In this document: piece after piece, positions 17,868 to 27,048 of the stretch
Layout of the letters: each line of letters starts with the position of its first letter
How positions within the stretch are numbered: the stretch's first letter is position 1
NCBI RefSeq assembly: GCF_002217435.1
Contig: NZ_MUHF01000022.1
Span: 25,413-89,412, forward strand
Length of the DNA: 64,000 nucleotides
Direction of reading: 5' to 3'
Origin: Flavobacterium reichenbachii
GTDB lineage: Bacteria > Bacteroidota > Bacteroidia > Flavobacteriales > Flavobacteriaceae
Translations under genes and position numbers: made by a program
Notes under the pieces: model-generated
The model's database searches: none
What the model was told of the DNA's origin: nothing
Seen by the model: only the letters and a program-made list of their open reading frames with translations

Positions 17868-19673
17868 TTAGAAGCAGTATTCGTTTTCTGCAACCAATTT
17901 AGAAGTAATCACCTCTCTCAAGGCTACTACATTTGGATTATTTGTATATTTTGTGAAACGTTTTAAACCCATTAACATCATACGTTGTTCATCACCTTCA
18001 GAGAAAGAAATAATTCCTTCTTTTCCTTTTGAGTTTACGATATCCACCGCTTTGTACAAATATAATTTTGCCATTGCAATTTGCTCTTGTACTTTTGCTT
18101 CACCTTCTTTTTTGGCTAATTTTTCAGTTCTAAGAATAGTACTTTCAGCCATATAAATTTCGATTAAGATATCAGAAGCCGCCATCAATAATTGCTGGTG
18201 AGAATCTAAATCCGGACCGTATTTTTGAACCGCACTTCCGGCAACCATCAAGAAAACTTTTTTCAGGTTTGCAACGATTCCTTTTTCTTCTGCAAATAAT
18301 TCAGAGAAATCCGGAGTATCAAAAGATGGAATTCCCATTAATTCTTCCTGAACTTTCATTGCTGGTCCTAATAAATCAACATGGCCTTTCATGGCTTTTT
18401 TGATCAACATACCAACTGAAAGCATTCTATTAATTTCGTTTGTTCCTTCGTAGATTCTAGCGATACGAGCATCTCTCCAAGCACTTTCCATCGGAGTATC
18501 TTCAGAGAATCCCATTCCTCCAAAAACCTGAATTCCTTCGTCAGCACAGTTTTGAACGTCTTCAGAAACCGCTACTTTCAAAATAGAACATTCGATAGCA
18601 TATTCTTCAACACCTTTCAATTCAGCTTCTTGGTGACTTGTACCTTCTGCTTCACGAGCAGCGATTCTGTCTTCGATATCTTTTGCAGCACGGTAAGAAG
18701 CACTTTCACCAGCGTAAGCATTAGTCGCCATTTCAGCCAATTTAGAACGAATAGCACCAAAAGATGAAATTGCAGTATTAAACTGAATTCTTTCGTTAGC
18801 ATATTTTACCGCTCCAGAAGTTACTCTTCTTTGAGCATCAAGACATGCTGCAGCCAATTTAATACGGCCGACATTCAATGCATTCATGGCAATTTTGAAA
18901 CCATTTCCTCTTTCAGACAACATGTTTTCAACAGGAACTTTAGTATCGTTGAAGAAAACCTGACGTGTAGAAGAAGCACGGATTCCTAATTTATGCTCTT
19001 CTTCATTCATAGAAATTCCGTTATCAGCAGTATTTTCTACGATGAAACCAGTGATATTTTTATCATCTCCAATACGGGCAAAAACGATGAAAACGCTGCA
19101 GAAACCTGCATTCGAAATCCACATTTTTTGTCCAGTAATTTTGTAATGCGTTCCATCTTCAGACAAAACCGCTTTAGTTTTTCCTGAATTAGCATCAGAT
19201 CCTGCACCTGGCTCAGTCAAGCAATAAGCACCAAACCATTCTCCAGAAGCCAATTTCGGAACGTATTTTTTCTTTTGTTCTTCAGTTCCATAAAGGGTAA
19301 TTGGCATAGTTCCAATTCCTGTATGAGCGCCAAAAGCAGTAGAGAAAGATCCAGTAGCACCAGAAATGTAATCGCAAACCAACATTGTAGATACGAATCC
19401 CATTCCTAATCCGCCGTATTCTTCAGGAACTGCAACTCCAAGAAGTCCCAATTCACCCGCTTTACGCATGCTTTCTTCTGTAAATGCGTAATCTTTTTTC
19501 TCAAAACGATTTTTATTAGGCCAAATTTCTTTGTCTACAAACTCTTTTACAGAATCACGCATCATTATTTGCTCTTCCGAGAAATCTTCTGGTGTAAAGA
19601 TATCTTCGCACTTTGTTTCTTTAACTAAAAACTGACCACCACGGGTTACGTTTTTTTCGATTGTATCTGCCAT
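17868..19673 (-). CDS. fadE: Acyl-CoA dehydrogenase (FadE-type)
   Basis: The 601-residue FAD enzyme catalyses the first step of fatty-acid beta-oxidation. Visible are the N-terminal domain (SEEQIMMRDSVKEFVDKEIWP), the substrate and FAD loops (YCLTEPGAGSDANSGKTKA, ITGQKMWISNAGF), RNGFKIAMNALNVGRIKLAAACLDAQ, and the C-terminal signature QVFGGMGFSEDTPMESAWRDARIARIYEGTNEINRML. The long form with an extra C-terminal helical domain matches the FadE of the Bacillus fadNAE operon. It is the last gene of that operon here. Confidence 0.92.
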   Translation of the reverse strand: MADTIEKNVTRGGQFLVKETKCEDIFTPEDFSEEQIMMRDSVKEFVDKEIWPNKNRFEKKDYAFTEESMRKAGELGLLGVAVPEEYGGLGMGFVSTMLVCDYISGATGSFSTAFGAHTGIGTMPITLYGTEEQKKKYVPKLASGEWFGAYCLTEPGAGSDANSGKTKAVLSEDGTHYKITGQKMWISNAGFCSVFIVFARIGDDKNITGFIVENTADNGISMNEEEHKLGIRASSTRQVFFNDTKVPVENMLSERGNGFKIAMNALNVGRIKLAAACLDAQRRVTSGAVKYANERIQFNTAISSFGAIRSKLAEMATNAYAGESASYRAAKDIEDRIAAREAEGTSHQEAELKGVEEYAIECSILKVAVSEDVQNCADEGIQVFGGMGFSEDTPMESAWRDARIARIYEGTNEINRMLSVGMLIKKAMKGHVDLLGPAMKVQEELMGIPSFDTPDFSELFAEEKGIVANLKKVFLMVAGSAVQKYGPDLDSHQQLLMAASDILIEIYMAESTILRTEKLAKKEGEAKVQEQIAMAKLYLYKAVDIVNSKGKEGIISFSEGDEQRMMLMGLKRFTKYTNNPNVVALREVITSKLVAENEYCF

Positions 19674-19729
19674 TTTGTTTTTTGTTTTTTATGAAAGAAA
19701 ATAGAGTATAGAGTATAGAAAATAGACTG

Positions 19730-20080
19730 TTACTTTAGTCCGTTTTGAAAACCCATTGTCATCTTTTGGAATTCTTCTATTTTAATTTCTAATTGGTTAA
19801 ATTGTATCTCGTTTATATATTTTCTATGTTTAGCAATCAGTAATTGTGTTATTAGTTCAAATGAAGAACCAAGAGAAATGTCTAAAAAGTGACTAAAAGA
19901 CTTATCAGTTCTTGAAGATCCTTCGGCAATATTACTAGGCATCGAAACAGAACATCTGCTTATTTGAGAACTCAAATCGTATCGTTCGTGTTTTGGAAAT
20001 TCTATTAATACATCTGAAATTTCATTAGCAATTGCGATTCCGATCTTCCAAATCTTTAAGTTCTTATAATTATGTCTCAT
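19730..20080 (-). CDS. Four-helix-bundle (S23/IVS-type) protein
   Basis: The 116-residue protein has the typical layout of the four-helix-bundle family first seen in 23S rRNA intervening sequences: YKNLKIWKIGIAIANEISDVLIEFPKHERYDLSSQISRCSVSMPSNIAEGSSR, then FSHFLDISLGSSFELITQLLIA. The fold is known but the function is not. It is inserted between fadA and fadE and flanked on both sides by short repetitive sequence (tagagtatagaaaatagac and its complement), consistent with a mobile or laterally gained cassette. These genes often occur as strays inside operons of Bacteroidota. Confidence 0.9.
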   Translation of the reverse strand: MRHNYKNLKIWKIGIAIANEISDVLIEFPKHERYDLSSQISRCSVSMPSNIAEGSSRTDKSFSHFLDISLGSSFELITQLLIAKHRKYINEIQFNQLEIKIEEFQKMTMGFQNGLK

Positions 20081-20233
20081 GTTTTTTGAGTCAAGTTAAG
20101 AAATCAAAATAAAAAAAGTAAGATTAATATTATTTTTATTTGTTTTTTGAAATATTTTAGCACTCCAAAAAGTCAATCTCTTTATTCTCAAAGAAAAACA
20201 TCTATTCTCTTTGTTCTATATTCTATTCTCTTT

Positions 20234-21415
20234 TTAAAGAACTTCGTAAATCCCCGCAGAACCCTGCCCAGTCCCAACACACATAGAAACAATTCCGTAT
20301 TTATTACCTCTGCGTTTCATCTCATCAAATAACTGAACAGAAAGTTTAGCACCCGTACAACCCAGAGGGTGTCCTAAAGCAATTGCTCCGCCGTTTACGT
20401 TTACGATATCTGGATTTATATTCAACTCGCGAGTTACTGCTAAAGCTTGTGAAGCAAAAGCCTCATTTAGTTCAATTAACTCAATATCGTTTAATGTTAA
20501 TCCTGCTTGTTTCAACGCTTTCGGAATTGCTTTTACAGGACCGATACCCATAATTCTTGGCTCAACACCAGAAGAAGCAAAGTTTACTAAACGTGCAATT
20601 GGCTCAAGATTTAATTCTTTTACCATTTCTTCGCTCATAATTAAAACAAAAGCAGCACCGTCACTCATTTGAGACGAGTTACCGGCAGTTACGCTTCCGT
20701 CAGCAGCGAAAACTGGTTTTAATCCAGCTAATGCAGCAACAGAAGTTCCAGCTCTTGGACCTTCGTCTTGTTTTACAACGTAAGACTTCGTTTCTTTTTT
20801 ACCGTTTTCATTAATGAAAGTCTGGTCAACCGTAATCGGAACGATTTGTTTGTCAAATTTCCCTTCCGCTTGTGCTTTCAAGGCTTTCATATGAGAGTTA
20901 TAAGCAAACTCATCCTGATCTTCTCTTGAAATTTTGTATTGATTTGCAACCGCTTCAGCAGTCAAACCCATTCCCCAATAGTAATCTTCGTTACCTGCAG
21001 CAGCAACTTTATAATCCGGAGTTGGTTTGTAACCACCCATCGGAATAAAACTCATACTTTCTGCACCACCTGCAATGATACAATCCGCCATTCCTGATTG
21101 GATTTTAGCAGTTGCCATTCCGATAGTTTCTAATCCAGATGCACAATAACGGTTAACCGTTACACCAGGAACATCTTCTACTTTTAATCCCATTAAAGAG
21201 ATCAAACGTCCAACGTTAAGTCCTTGTTCAGCTTCCGGCATGGCATTTCCTACCATAACGTCATCGATACGTTTTTTGTCAAAATCAGGCAGTTCATCCA
21301 TCATAAACTGAATGGTTTCTGCTGCTAATTCATCAGGTCTTTTAAATCTAAAAACCCCTTTTGGTGCTTTTCCTACCGCAGTACGGTAAGCTTTTACTAT
21401 ATATGCTGTTTTCAT
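20234..21415 (-). CDS. fadA: Acetyl-CoA acyltransferase (3-ketoacyl-CoA thiolase)
   Basis: This 393-residue thiolase catalyses the last step of beta-oxidation. It shows the nucleophilic Cys in VNRYCASGLETIGMATAKIQSG. It also has the GHPLGCTGAK His loop and the C-terminal SMCVGTGQGSAGIYEVL with the second catalytic Cys. NEAFASQALAV is also present. It is located between fadN and fadE on the same strand, as in the Bacillus fadNAE order. Confidence 0.94.
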   Translation of the reverse strand: MKTAYIVKAYRTAVGKAPKGVFRFKRPDELAAETIQFMMDELPDFDKKRIDDVMVGNAMPEAEQGLNVGRLISLMGLKVEDVPGVTVNRYCASGLETIGMATAKIQSGMADCIIAGGAESMSFIPMGGYKPTPDYKVAAAGNEDYYWGMGLTAEAVANQYKISREDQDEFAYNSHMKALKAQAEGKFDKQIVPITVDQTFINENGKKETKSYVVKQDEGPRAGTSVAALAGLKPVFAADGSVTAGNSSQMSDGAAFVLIMSEEMVKELNLEPIARLVNFASSGVEPRIMGIGPVKAIPKALKQAGLTLNDIELIELNEAFASQALAVTRELNINPDIVNVNGGAIALGHPLGCTGAKLSVQLFDEMKRRGNKYGIVSMCVGTGQGSAGIYEVL

Positions 21416-21589
21416 TTGTTTTTGTTTTTAAGATTATAGAAAATAGATTATAGAAAATAGACCGTTACTTTGTCTCAAAATCTATATTCTTTTCTCTTTA
21501 TTCTATTTTTTAAGAGTATAGAAGATAGAGTATAGAAAATAAACTTTACAAAGTCTTAAATCTATATTCTATTCTCTTTGTTCTATTTT
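21416..21589. repeat. Low-complexity repeats around the fad genes
   Basis: Several copies of a motif like agattatagaaaatagac and its complement (ctatattctattctctttgttctattttc) fill this gap. They also occur at 19690-19735 and 20155-20240 on either side of fadA and the four-helix gene. They form imperfect hairpins and look like an amplifying intergenic repeat. Confidence 0.6.
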
Positions 21590-23980
21590 CTAATTACGAA
21601 GTGGTTTTCCTTTAGTTAACATATATTGAATTCTCTCCAGAGTCTTTCTTTCAGTACATAAACTCAAGAAAGCTTCACGTTCGATATCTAATAAATATTG
21701 TTCAGATACTAAAGTCGCTTCAGATAAATCACCACCAGCCATTACATAAGCCAGTTTGTTGGCAATTTTTTTATCGTGCTCAGAAATGTATTTTCCAGCT
21801 TCCATTTGATCTGTTCCAACTAAGAACATTCCAAGTGCTTGTTTACCTAAAACTTTTACATCCGTTCTTCTGATTGGCTGTGTGTAACCCGCTTCTGCCA
21901 TTAACAATGCATGTTTTTTAGCTTCAGCAATCTGACGATCTTTGTTTACTACGATAACATCTTTTCCATGTTGAAGAAGTCCAGTGTCAAAAGCTTCGTA
22001 ACCAGAAGTCGATACTTTTGCCATTGCGATTGTTAAGAAATATTCTTGAAGAACGTTTAATTCCACATCGTTTTTGCGGAATAAATCAGATGCTCTCAAA
22101 GCCATTTCTTTAGATCCACCACCACCAGGAAGTACACCAACACCAAATTCAACTAATCCCATGTAGGTTTCTGCAGCAGCAACTACTTTATCAGCATGTA
22201 AGCTCATTTCGCATCCACCACCAAAAGTCATTCCGTGAGGCGCTACTACAACTGGAATAGAAGAATAACGAACACGCATCATTGTATCTTGGAACAATTT
22301 AATTGCCATGTTCAATTCGTCGTATTCTTGCTCAACTGCCATCATGAAAATCATTCCGATATTAGCCCCAACAGAGAAATTCGCTGCTTGGTTTCCAATA
22401 ACTAAACCTTGATATTCTTTTTCAGATAAGTCGATTGCTTTATTGATAGCCTGAAGTACATCGCCACCAATTGTATTCATTTTAGATTGGAATTCTAAGT
22501 TCAAAATTCCGTCTCCTAAATCCTGAATAATTGCACCGCTATTGCTCCAAACTTTTTTGCTTTCGCGGATGTTGTTCAGAATAATAAATGAATCTTGTCC
22601 AGGAACTTTTACTTGAGATTTTGTTGGAATGTTATAGAAATAAGTCGCTCCTTCTTTAACAGAGTAGAAACTTTCGCTTCCAGAAGCCAGCATTTCAGTA
22701 ACCCATGCAGCAGGCTCTAAACCTTCTGCTTTCATGATTTCAATTCCTTTGGCAACACCAATCGCATCCCAAATTTCGAATGGACCATTTTCCCATCCAA
22801 AACCAGCTTTCATGGCATCGTCAATTTTGTATAATTCGTCTGAGATTTCAGGAATTCTGTTTGACACATAAGCAAACATTCCAGAGAAACTCTTACGGTA
22901 GAATTCTCCCGCTTTGTCTGTTCCTTTTACTAAAACTTTAAAACGATTGATTGGTTTATCAATAGTTTTAGTCAGTTCAAGAGTAGCAAAATTTGCTTTT
23001 TTAGCAGCGCGGTATTCTAATGTATCTAAGTCTAAAGAAAGAATATCTTTATCTACCTTTTTATAAAAACCTTGACCCGTTTTGCTTCCCAACCATTTGT
23101 TCTCCATCATTTTGTTTACAAAATCAGGAAGTTTGAACAATTCGTGTTGTTCGTCTGTTGGGCAGTTTTCATAAATACCGTTGGCAACGTGTACCAAAGT
23201 ATCCAATCCAACAACATCCACAGTACGGAAAGTAGCCGATTTTGGACGACCAATTACAGGACCAGTCAATTTATCCACTTCTTCAATCGTTAATCCCATT
23301 TCTTTAACCAAATGGAATAAACTTTGAATCCCGTAAATACCAATTCTGTTTCCAATAAACGCTGGAGTATCTTTAGCAACAACCGAAGTTTTTCCTAAAA
23401 ATTTAGATCCGTATTCGTTTAAGAAATCCAATACTTCAGTTGAAGTTTTTGGGCCAGGAATAATTTCAAATAATTTTAAGTAACGCGCAGGGTTAAAAAA
23501 GTGAGTGCCGCAGAAGTGTTGTTGAAAATCTTCGCTTCTTCCTTCACTCATAAAATGAATTGGAATACCAGAAGTGTTAGATGTAACCAAAGTTCCCAGA
23601 GTACGGAATTTCTCGATTTGTTCAAAAACCAATTTTTTGATGTCCAAACGTTCTACAACAACCTCAATAATCCAGTCAACATTGGCAATTTTTGCCATAT
23701 CATCAGTCGTATTCCCGGTCGTGATTCGGCTTGCAAATTTTTGACTGTAAATAGGAGAGGGTTTCGATTTTAATGAATTCGCTAAATGCTCGTTTACCAC
23801 TCTGTTGCGAACAACTTTGCTTTCAAGCGTTAATCCTTTTTTAGCTTCAGCTTCTGTCAACTCGCGGGGTACGATGTCAAGCAGTAAAACTTCAACACCA
23901 ATATTGGCAAAATGACAAGCTATTCCTGAACCCATAATTCCGGATCCAATTACAGCAACTTTTTTAATTGTGCGTTTCAT
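21590..23980 (-). CDS. fadN: Bifunctional 3-hydroxyacyl-CoA dehydrogenase/enoyl-CoA hydratase (FadN-type)
   Basis: The 796-residue protein has an N-terminal NAD-binding 3-hydroxyacyl-CoA dehydrogenase (KKVAVIGSGIMGSGIACHFANIGVEVLLLDI, then CGTHFFNPARYLKLFEIIPG with the catalytic His). A second HCDH C-terminal domain follows, then a C-terminal enoyl-CoA hydratase/isomerase domain (about 480-720, VIGNQAANFSVGANIGM, TFGGGCEMSLHADKVVA). This dehydrogenase-first order matches Bacillus FadN, not proteobacterial FadB, where the hydratase comes first. It is the first structural gene of the operon, 55 bases after the MarR gene. Confidence 0.92.
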   Translation of the reverse strand: MKRTIKKVAVIGSGIMGSGIACHFANIGVEVLLLDIVPRELTEAEAKKGLTLESKVVRNRVVNEHLANSLKSKPSPIYSQKFASRITTGNTTDDMAKIANVDWIIEVVVERLDIKKLVFEQIEKFRTLGTLVTSNTSGIPIHFMSEGRSEDFQQHFCGTHFFNPARYLKLFEIIPGPKTSTEVLDFLNEYGSKFLGKTSVVAKDTPAFIGNRIGIYGIQSLFHLVKEMGLTIEEVDKLTGPVIGRPKSATFRTVDVVGLDTLVHVANGIYENCPTDEQHELFKLPDFVNKMMENKWLGSKTGQGFYKKVDKDILSLDLDTLEYRAAKKANFATLELTKTIDKPINRFKVLVKGTDKAGEFYRKSFSGMFAYVSNRIPEISDELYKIDDAMKAGFGWENGPFEIWDAIGVAKGIEIMKAEGLEPAAWVTEMLASGSESFYSVKEGATYFYNIPTKSQVKVPGQDSFIILNNIRESKKVWSNSGAIIQDLGDGILNLEFQSKMNTIGGDVLQAINKAIDLSEKEYQGLVIGNQAANFSVGANIGMIFMMAVEQEYDELNMAIKLFQDTMMRVRYSSIPVVVAPHGMTFGGGCEMSLHADKVVAAAETYMGLVEFGVGVLPGGGGSKEMALRASDLFRKNDVELNVLQEYFLTIAMAKVSTSGYEAFDTGLLQHGKDVIVVNKDRQIAEAKKHALLMAEAGYTQPIRRTDVKVLGKQALGMFLVGTDQMEAGKYISEHDKKIANKLAYVMAGGDLSEATLVSEQYLLDIEREAFLSLCTERKTLERIQYMLTKGKPLRN

Positions 23981-24035
23981 AGTTTAGTTAATTTGTTTTT
24001 TTACTAGAATTTGAATTATTTCCAAATAAGAAATA

Positions 24036-24494
24036 CTATTCTTTTTCTATATTTTCTGTTTGATTAAATATGTTTTTGTCTTGAATTAATTCATTGATAA
24101 TTTCCGAAACTTCAATAAAATGTTTTAATTTTTCGTCAGAAACGTGTTTTCTAACGCTTTCATTAAATTTCAAAACAGTATTTTTAGATAAATCTCTTTT
24201 TTCTTTTCCAAATTCGGTCAGGTAAATTAAAACACCTCGACCGTCACTTGGATTTTTTTTGCGAACAATCAAACCTTTGTCTTCCATTGATTTTAGTGTT
24301 CTGGTAAGGCTTGTAGCTTCCATTCCCATTCTTGGTCCCAAGGCTGTAGATGGAGTTCCTTCTTCTTTGTCTATACTTAAAAGAGCAAATCCTGTTGCCA
24401 TTGTGGCATCGTATTTTGCTGCTTCCTCGTTATACATTCTTGAAACAGCCTGCCATGTAGCTCTCAAAATATAATCTATTGTTTTGTCTTTCAT
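24036..24494 (-). CDS. MarR-family transcriptional regulator
   Basis: The 152-residue winged-helix protein has the MarR core GMEATSLTRTLKSMEDKGLIVRKKNPSDGRGVLIYLTEFGKEKRDLS, including the beta-wing DGRG motif. It precedes fadN on the same strand and is probably co-transcribed, which makes it the likely acyl-CoA-responsive regulator of the fad operon. The ligand is inferred from context. Confidence 0.88.
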   Translation of the reverse strand: MKDKTIDYILRATWQAVSRMYNEEAAKYDATMATGFALLSIDKEEGTPSTALGPRMGMEATSLTRTLKSMEDKGLIVRKKNPSDGRGVLIYLTEFGKEKRDLSKNTVLKFNESVRKHVSDEKLKHFIEVSEIINELIQDKNIFNQTENIEKE

Positions 24495-24751
24495 AGGTAA
24501 CTATATCGATTTCAAATATAATCAAAAAATACTATGCATGCATATAATTTTCTATTAAATTTTTGGTTAGTAATAAAATTTCTCTGAAATAGAGTGGTTT
24601 AGGTTAGTTTTTTTTATTTGAAATATAATAAAAGTATTTATTGAAATTATAAAAAAGGAATAAATTCTAAATTCAGTTCTATAAGTATACTGTTTTCACC
24701 AGCACTTGTTTTATTTACAATTAGAATTTAGAATTTCAAAATAATAAAATT

Positions 24752-25765
24752 TTAGGGCTGATACCTTTCAAGAGCTTTTTCAAGGATTTTTTTCATTCGG
24801 TTTCGAAGGTTTTCCGGTCTCAAAACTTCAATTCCGTCACCAAAACCAAAAAAAATACGCTCCATTTCATAATTAGGACATAGAAATAAATGGATAATAA
24901 TACTTTTATCCTCATTTTCCTTTATCAGCCTTTGTGTATGATGCAGGGGTTTTGTAATCACATAAGGTGCATTTACAGCGTCTACCCAAAGTTCGATGCG
25001 TCTGGGTTGTAAGCCCGAATTTACAGTTACGCCAATTACATTTTTATAATAAGATTCTGCATCAAAATCTTCCTCCAAATAAGACATATTAAAATCGTAA
25101 TCTATAGAAACTATTCTGTCGAGTGCCAGATTCGTAATTGGTTGAGAGCCTTTTTTCTTTCCAATCAAAAACCATCTGTTATTAAATTCCTTCAAAATAA
25201 AAGGATGAAAATGAAACGTATTTTCTTCTTTAGACTTAAATGATTTATAAGTAAGTACCAAAACCATTTTTTTTATAATTGCCTGATAAATTTCATCCAG
25301 ATAATGAAGGCCTTTGAGTTCTTCATTTTTATCCAGATAAATTACCGGTTTTGTATGCGATTTTTCAGAGTAAATTTTATCTTCCAGTCGCTGCAAAATA
25401 TCTGATACATCACTAAATAAAGAAAAATCCTTAAACTGTTTCAGCATCGAAACGGTTTCGGTCAAGACATTCATATCCGTTTCCGTCAGCGGAATATCGG
25501 TTATTGTAAATTCATCATCGTCATATTTATAATACTTTTTATCATAAACAACGATTGGCGCATTATAACCTAGTTTTTCACTTCGCATCAGCTGAATATC
25601 CATCTGAATCGTTCGTTTACTAATGGGGTTTGCCCGTCCCTCATATTCAAATAAAGCTTCAGAACAGCATTCGATTAAATCCTCCAAAGTCCATTGCCTG
25701 TATTTATTCTGAAGACATTTATCTATGGTTTTGTAGCGTATTAGAGCATTTTTGTTTTGTGACAT
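24752..25765 (-). CDS. WYL-domain transcriptional regulator
   Basis: The 337-residue protein has an N-terminal helix-turn-helix region (NKNALIRYKTIDKCLQNKYRQWTLEDLIECCSEALFEYEG). The WYL domain follows at about residues 140-225 (KMVLVLTYKSFKSKEENTFHFHPFILKEFNNRWFLIGKKKG) and then a WCX-like C-terminal extension. WYL regulators sense nucleic-acid or nucleotide ligands and often control defence and RNA-repair loci. It borders the RNA-repair island and is my best candidate to bind the four 23-bp palindromes found there. No copy of that palindrome is seen ahead of its own gene, so the link is inference. Confidence 0.88.
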   Translation of the reverse strand: MSQNKNALIRYKTIDKCLQNKYRQWTLEDLIECCSEALFEYEGRANPISKRTIQMDIQLMRSEKLGYNAPIVVYDKKYYKYDDDEFTITDIPLTETDMNVLTETVSMLKQFKDFSLFSDVSDILQRLEDKIYSEKSHTKPVIYLDKNEELKGLHYLDEIYQAIIKKMVLVLTYKSFKSKEENTFHFHPFILKEFNNRWFLIGKKKGSQPITNLALDRIVSIDYDFNMSYLEEDFDAESYYKNVIGVTVNSGLQPRRIELWVDAVNAPYVITKPLHHTQRLIKENEDKSIIIHLFLCPNYEMERIFFGFGDGIEVLRPENLRNRMKKILEKALERYQP

Positions 25766-26223
25766 GGTTTGTGTGTTTTTTGCGAGATTAATTTCGCGTT
25801 GTATATTTTGGGCGTGTCCCTCCGGCTCGTCCCGAAGCTTCGGGATCAGCTATATCTTTTGTTCCGTCCCGAGGCTTCGGGACCGCCACAAAAGGATACC
25901 GCCTCAATCCCTCACGCATTTACGTTACTAATGAAATTTCGTTTTAATTTTCCATTCCAATTTTCCGTAGAGATGCACAGCAGTGCGTCTAACACATCGT
26001 AGCCACAATTTATTGACATTTCGATGAATCTGTCAGGTTTAAATAGTTACGGACATTCGTTGCGTAGACGCACTGCTGTGCGTCTCTACAATATGCAAAT
26101 GTTAATAGAAAATCTGTTTTTCGGTTCCTATATAATTGTGTCTATTTTATTCGTAATACAAACCCGACAGGTTTTTATCCCGAGGCTTCGGGACTGTCGG
26201 GTTTAACAACATAAATGTGATAC
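25766..26223. repeat. Intergenic repeat cluster
   Basis: No gene is supported in these 458 bases. A palindromic element at about 25808-25918 contains tcccgaagcttcggga (25831-25846) and gtcccgaggcttcgggac (25866-25883), between arms ctatatcttttgt and acaaaaggata. A separate inverted pair gtagagatgcacagcagtgcgtct (25968-25991) and its complement (26066-26089) follows. A nested hairpin ends at 26204. These look like three different dispersed flavobacterial repeat elements parked together at the island border. Confidence 0.75.
26160..26204. terminator. Nested hairpin, possible terminator of HD gene
   Basis: Outer arms aaacccgacag / ctgtcgggttt enclose an inner hairpin tcccgaggcttcggga. It lies 20 bases beyond the stop codon of the HD gene on the minus strand. 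The T-run is weak. Confidence 0.55.
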
Positions 26224-26838
26224 CTATATTAATAATGAAATCTCCCTTTCAATATTCCTTCTCGATTTTTCTTCATATAAATTCCTGAATTCGTCGGTTT
26301 GAAAAATAAACTCATTCTCCAAAAAATGCTTCAAAGCTTTTGCGCGGCCGGGTTTGTAGAGAAAATCAGGATAAATGCGGTATTCTTTTCTAATTTGCTC
26401 AAAATAGATTTTATAATCTTCCCAGTCTCGGGCTAGAATTTTTAAATCAAAATCAATTAACCAATTTATATCTTCAATTTTATTCTGCTGATGCTGTTGT
26501 GTCGCGCAGATTGCGTCAAAAACCAATTGCTTATGGAGCGAGGTGTTTTGTGGTAAAACAGCCAAAGCATATTCGGCACTTTTGAGTTCGTTGTCTTTTT
26601 TGGAAGCTGAATAAACAAAATCATGATAAAAAATAGAAAATAATACTTCGTTTGGGTTTTGAATTTTACTGCTATACATTTCAAAACTTTCAATCATATC
26701 CTTTATATGAGTTAGGTTGTGGTAATGTCTTGATTTATTGGAGTATGCTTTGTGTAAATCTTGCCATTTCTGCTCGATTTCTTTTTCTTTAAAACTAATA
26801 TTCAAAAGCAATTCAGTATAAATATTCTGTAAAAACAT
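26224..26838 (-). CDS. HD-superfamily metal-dependent phosphohydrolase
   Basis: The 204-residue protein is a predicted HD phosphohydrolase of the COG4339 type. The metal ligands are visible as YHNLTHIKDMIESF (His...His) and the HD pair in SIFYHDFVYSASKKDNELKSAEYA. Its substrate is unknown; cyclic or terminal nucleotide phosphates are plausible given the RNA-repair surroundings. Its minus-strand promoter has a perfect TATATTTG box (complement of 26852-26859), with the shared operator palindrome 13 bases further upstream. It therefore probably belongs to the island regulon. Confidence 0.82.
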   Translation of the reverse strand: MFLQNIYTELLLNISFKEKEIEQKWQDLHKAYSNKSRHYHNLTHIKDMIESFEMYSSKIQNPNEVLFSIFYHDFVYSASKKDNELKSAEYALAVLPQNTSLHKQLVFDAICATQQHQQNKIEDINWLIDFDLKILARDWEDYKIYFEQIRKEYRIYPDFLYKPGRAKALKHFLENEFIFQTDEFRNLYEEKSRRNIEREISLLI

Positions 26839-26872
26839 ATTCTTTTTTACTCAAATATAAAATTCTTTTTTT

Positions 26873-26895
26873 ACTACGCAAAATAATTGCGTAGT
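26873..26895. promoter_or_regulatory. Operator palindrome 1, divergent HD gene / RNA leader
   Basis: ACTACGCA-N7-TGCGTAGT is a perfect dyad with 8-bp half-sites and a 7-base spacer. On the plus strand the -7-like box AATCTTTG starts 8 bases after it (26904). On the minus strand TATATTTG of the HD gene lies 13 bases away. The same geometry occurs at three other sites in the island. Confidence 0.8.
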
Positions 26896-26960
26896 AGTTC
26901 TGAAATCTTTGCTCAAGAAATAAAACAAAAGGTATTTCTAAAAAATGAAACAAAAATTTT

Positions 26961-26983
26961 ACTACGCAAAATAACTGCGTACT
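26961..26983 (+). promoter_or_regulatory. Operator palindrome 2, RNA leader promoter
   Basis: ACTACGCA-N7-TGCGTACT is nearly perfect, with one outer mismatch. It is followed after 8 bases by AATCTTTG (26992-26999). The whole 26873-26930 promoter segment is repeated here with the same downstream aatctttgctca(a/g)gaaataaaacaa. The tandem promoter fires toward the tRNA-like leader and the RING gene. Confidence 0.8.
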
Positions 26984-27048
26984 AGTTTTAAAATCTTTGC
27001 TCAGGAAATAAAACAATACGTTCTTAGAAATAAAAATAGAATAAAGCA

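Noticed and set aside
17681..17893. 70-residue minus-strand open frame between chitinase and fadE
   Set aside because: It overlaps the fadE terminator and has no conserved features.
25808..25918. Insertion sequence at the island border
   Set aside because: The palindromic sequence has no transposase gene or fragment; it is better called a dispersed intergenic repeat.
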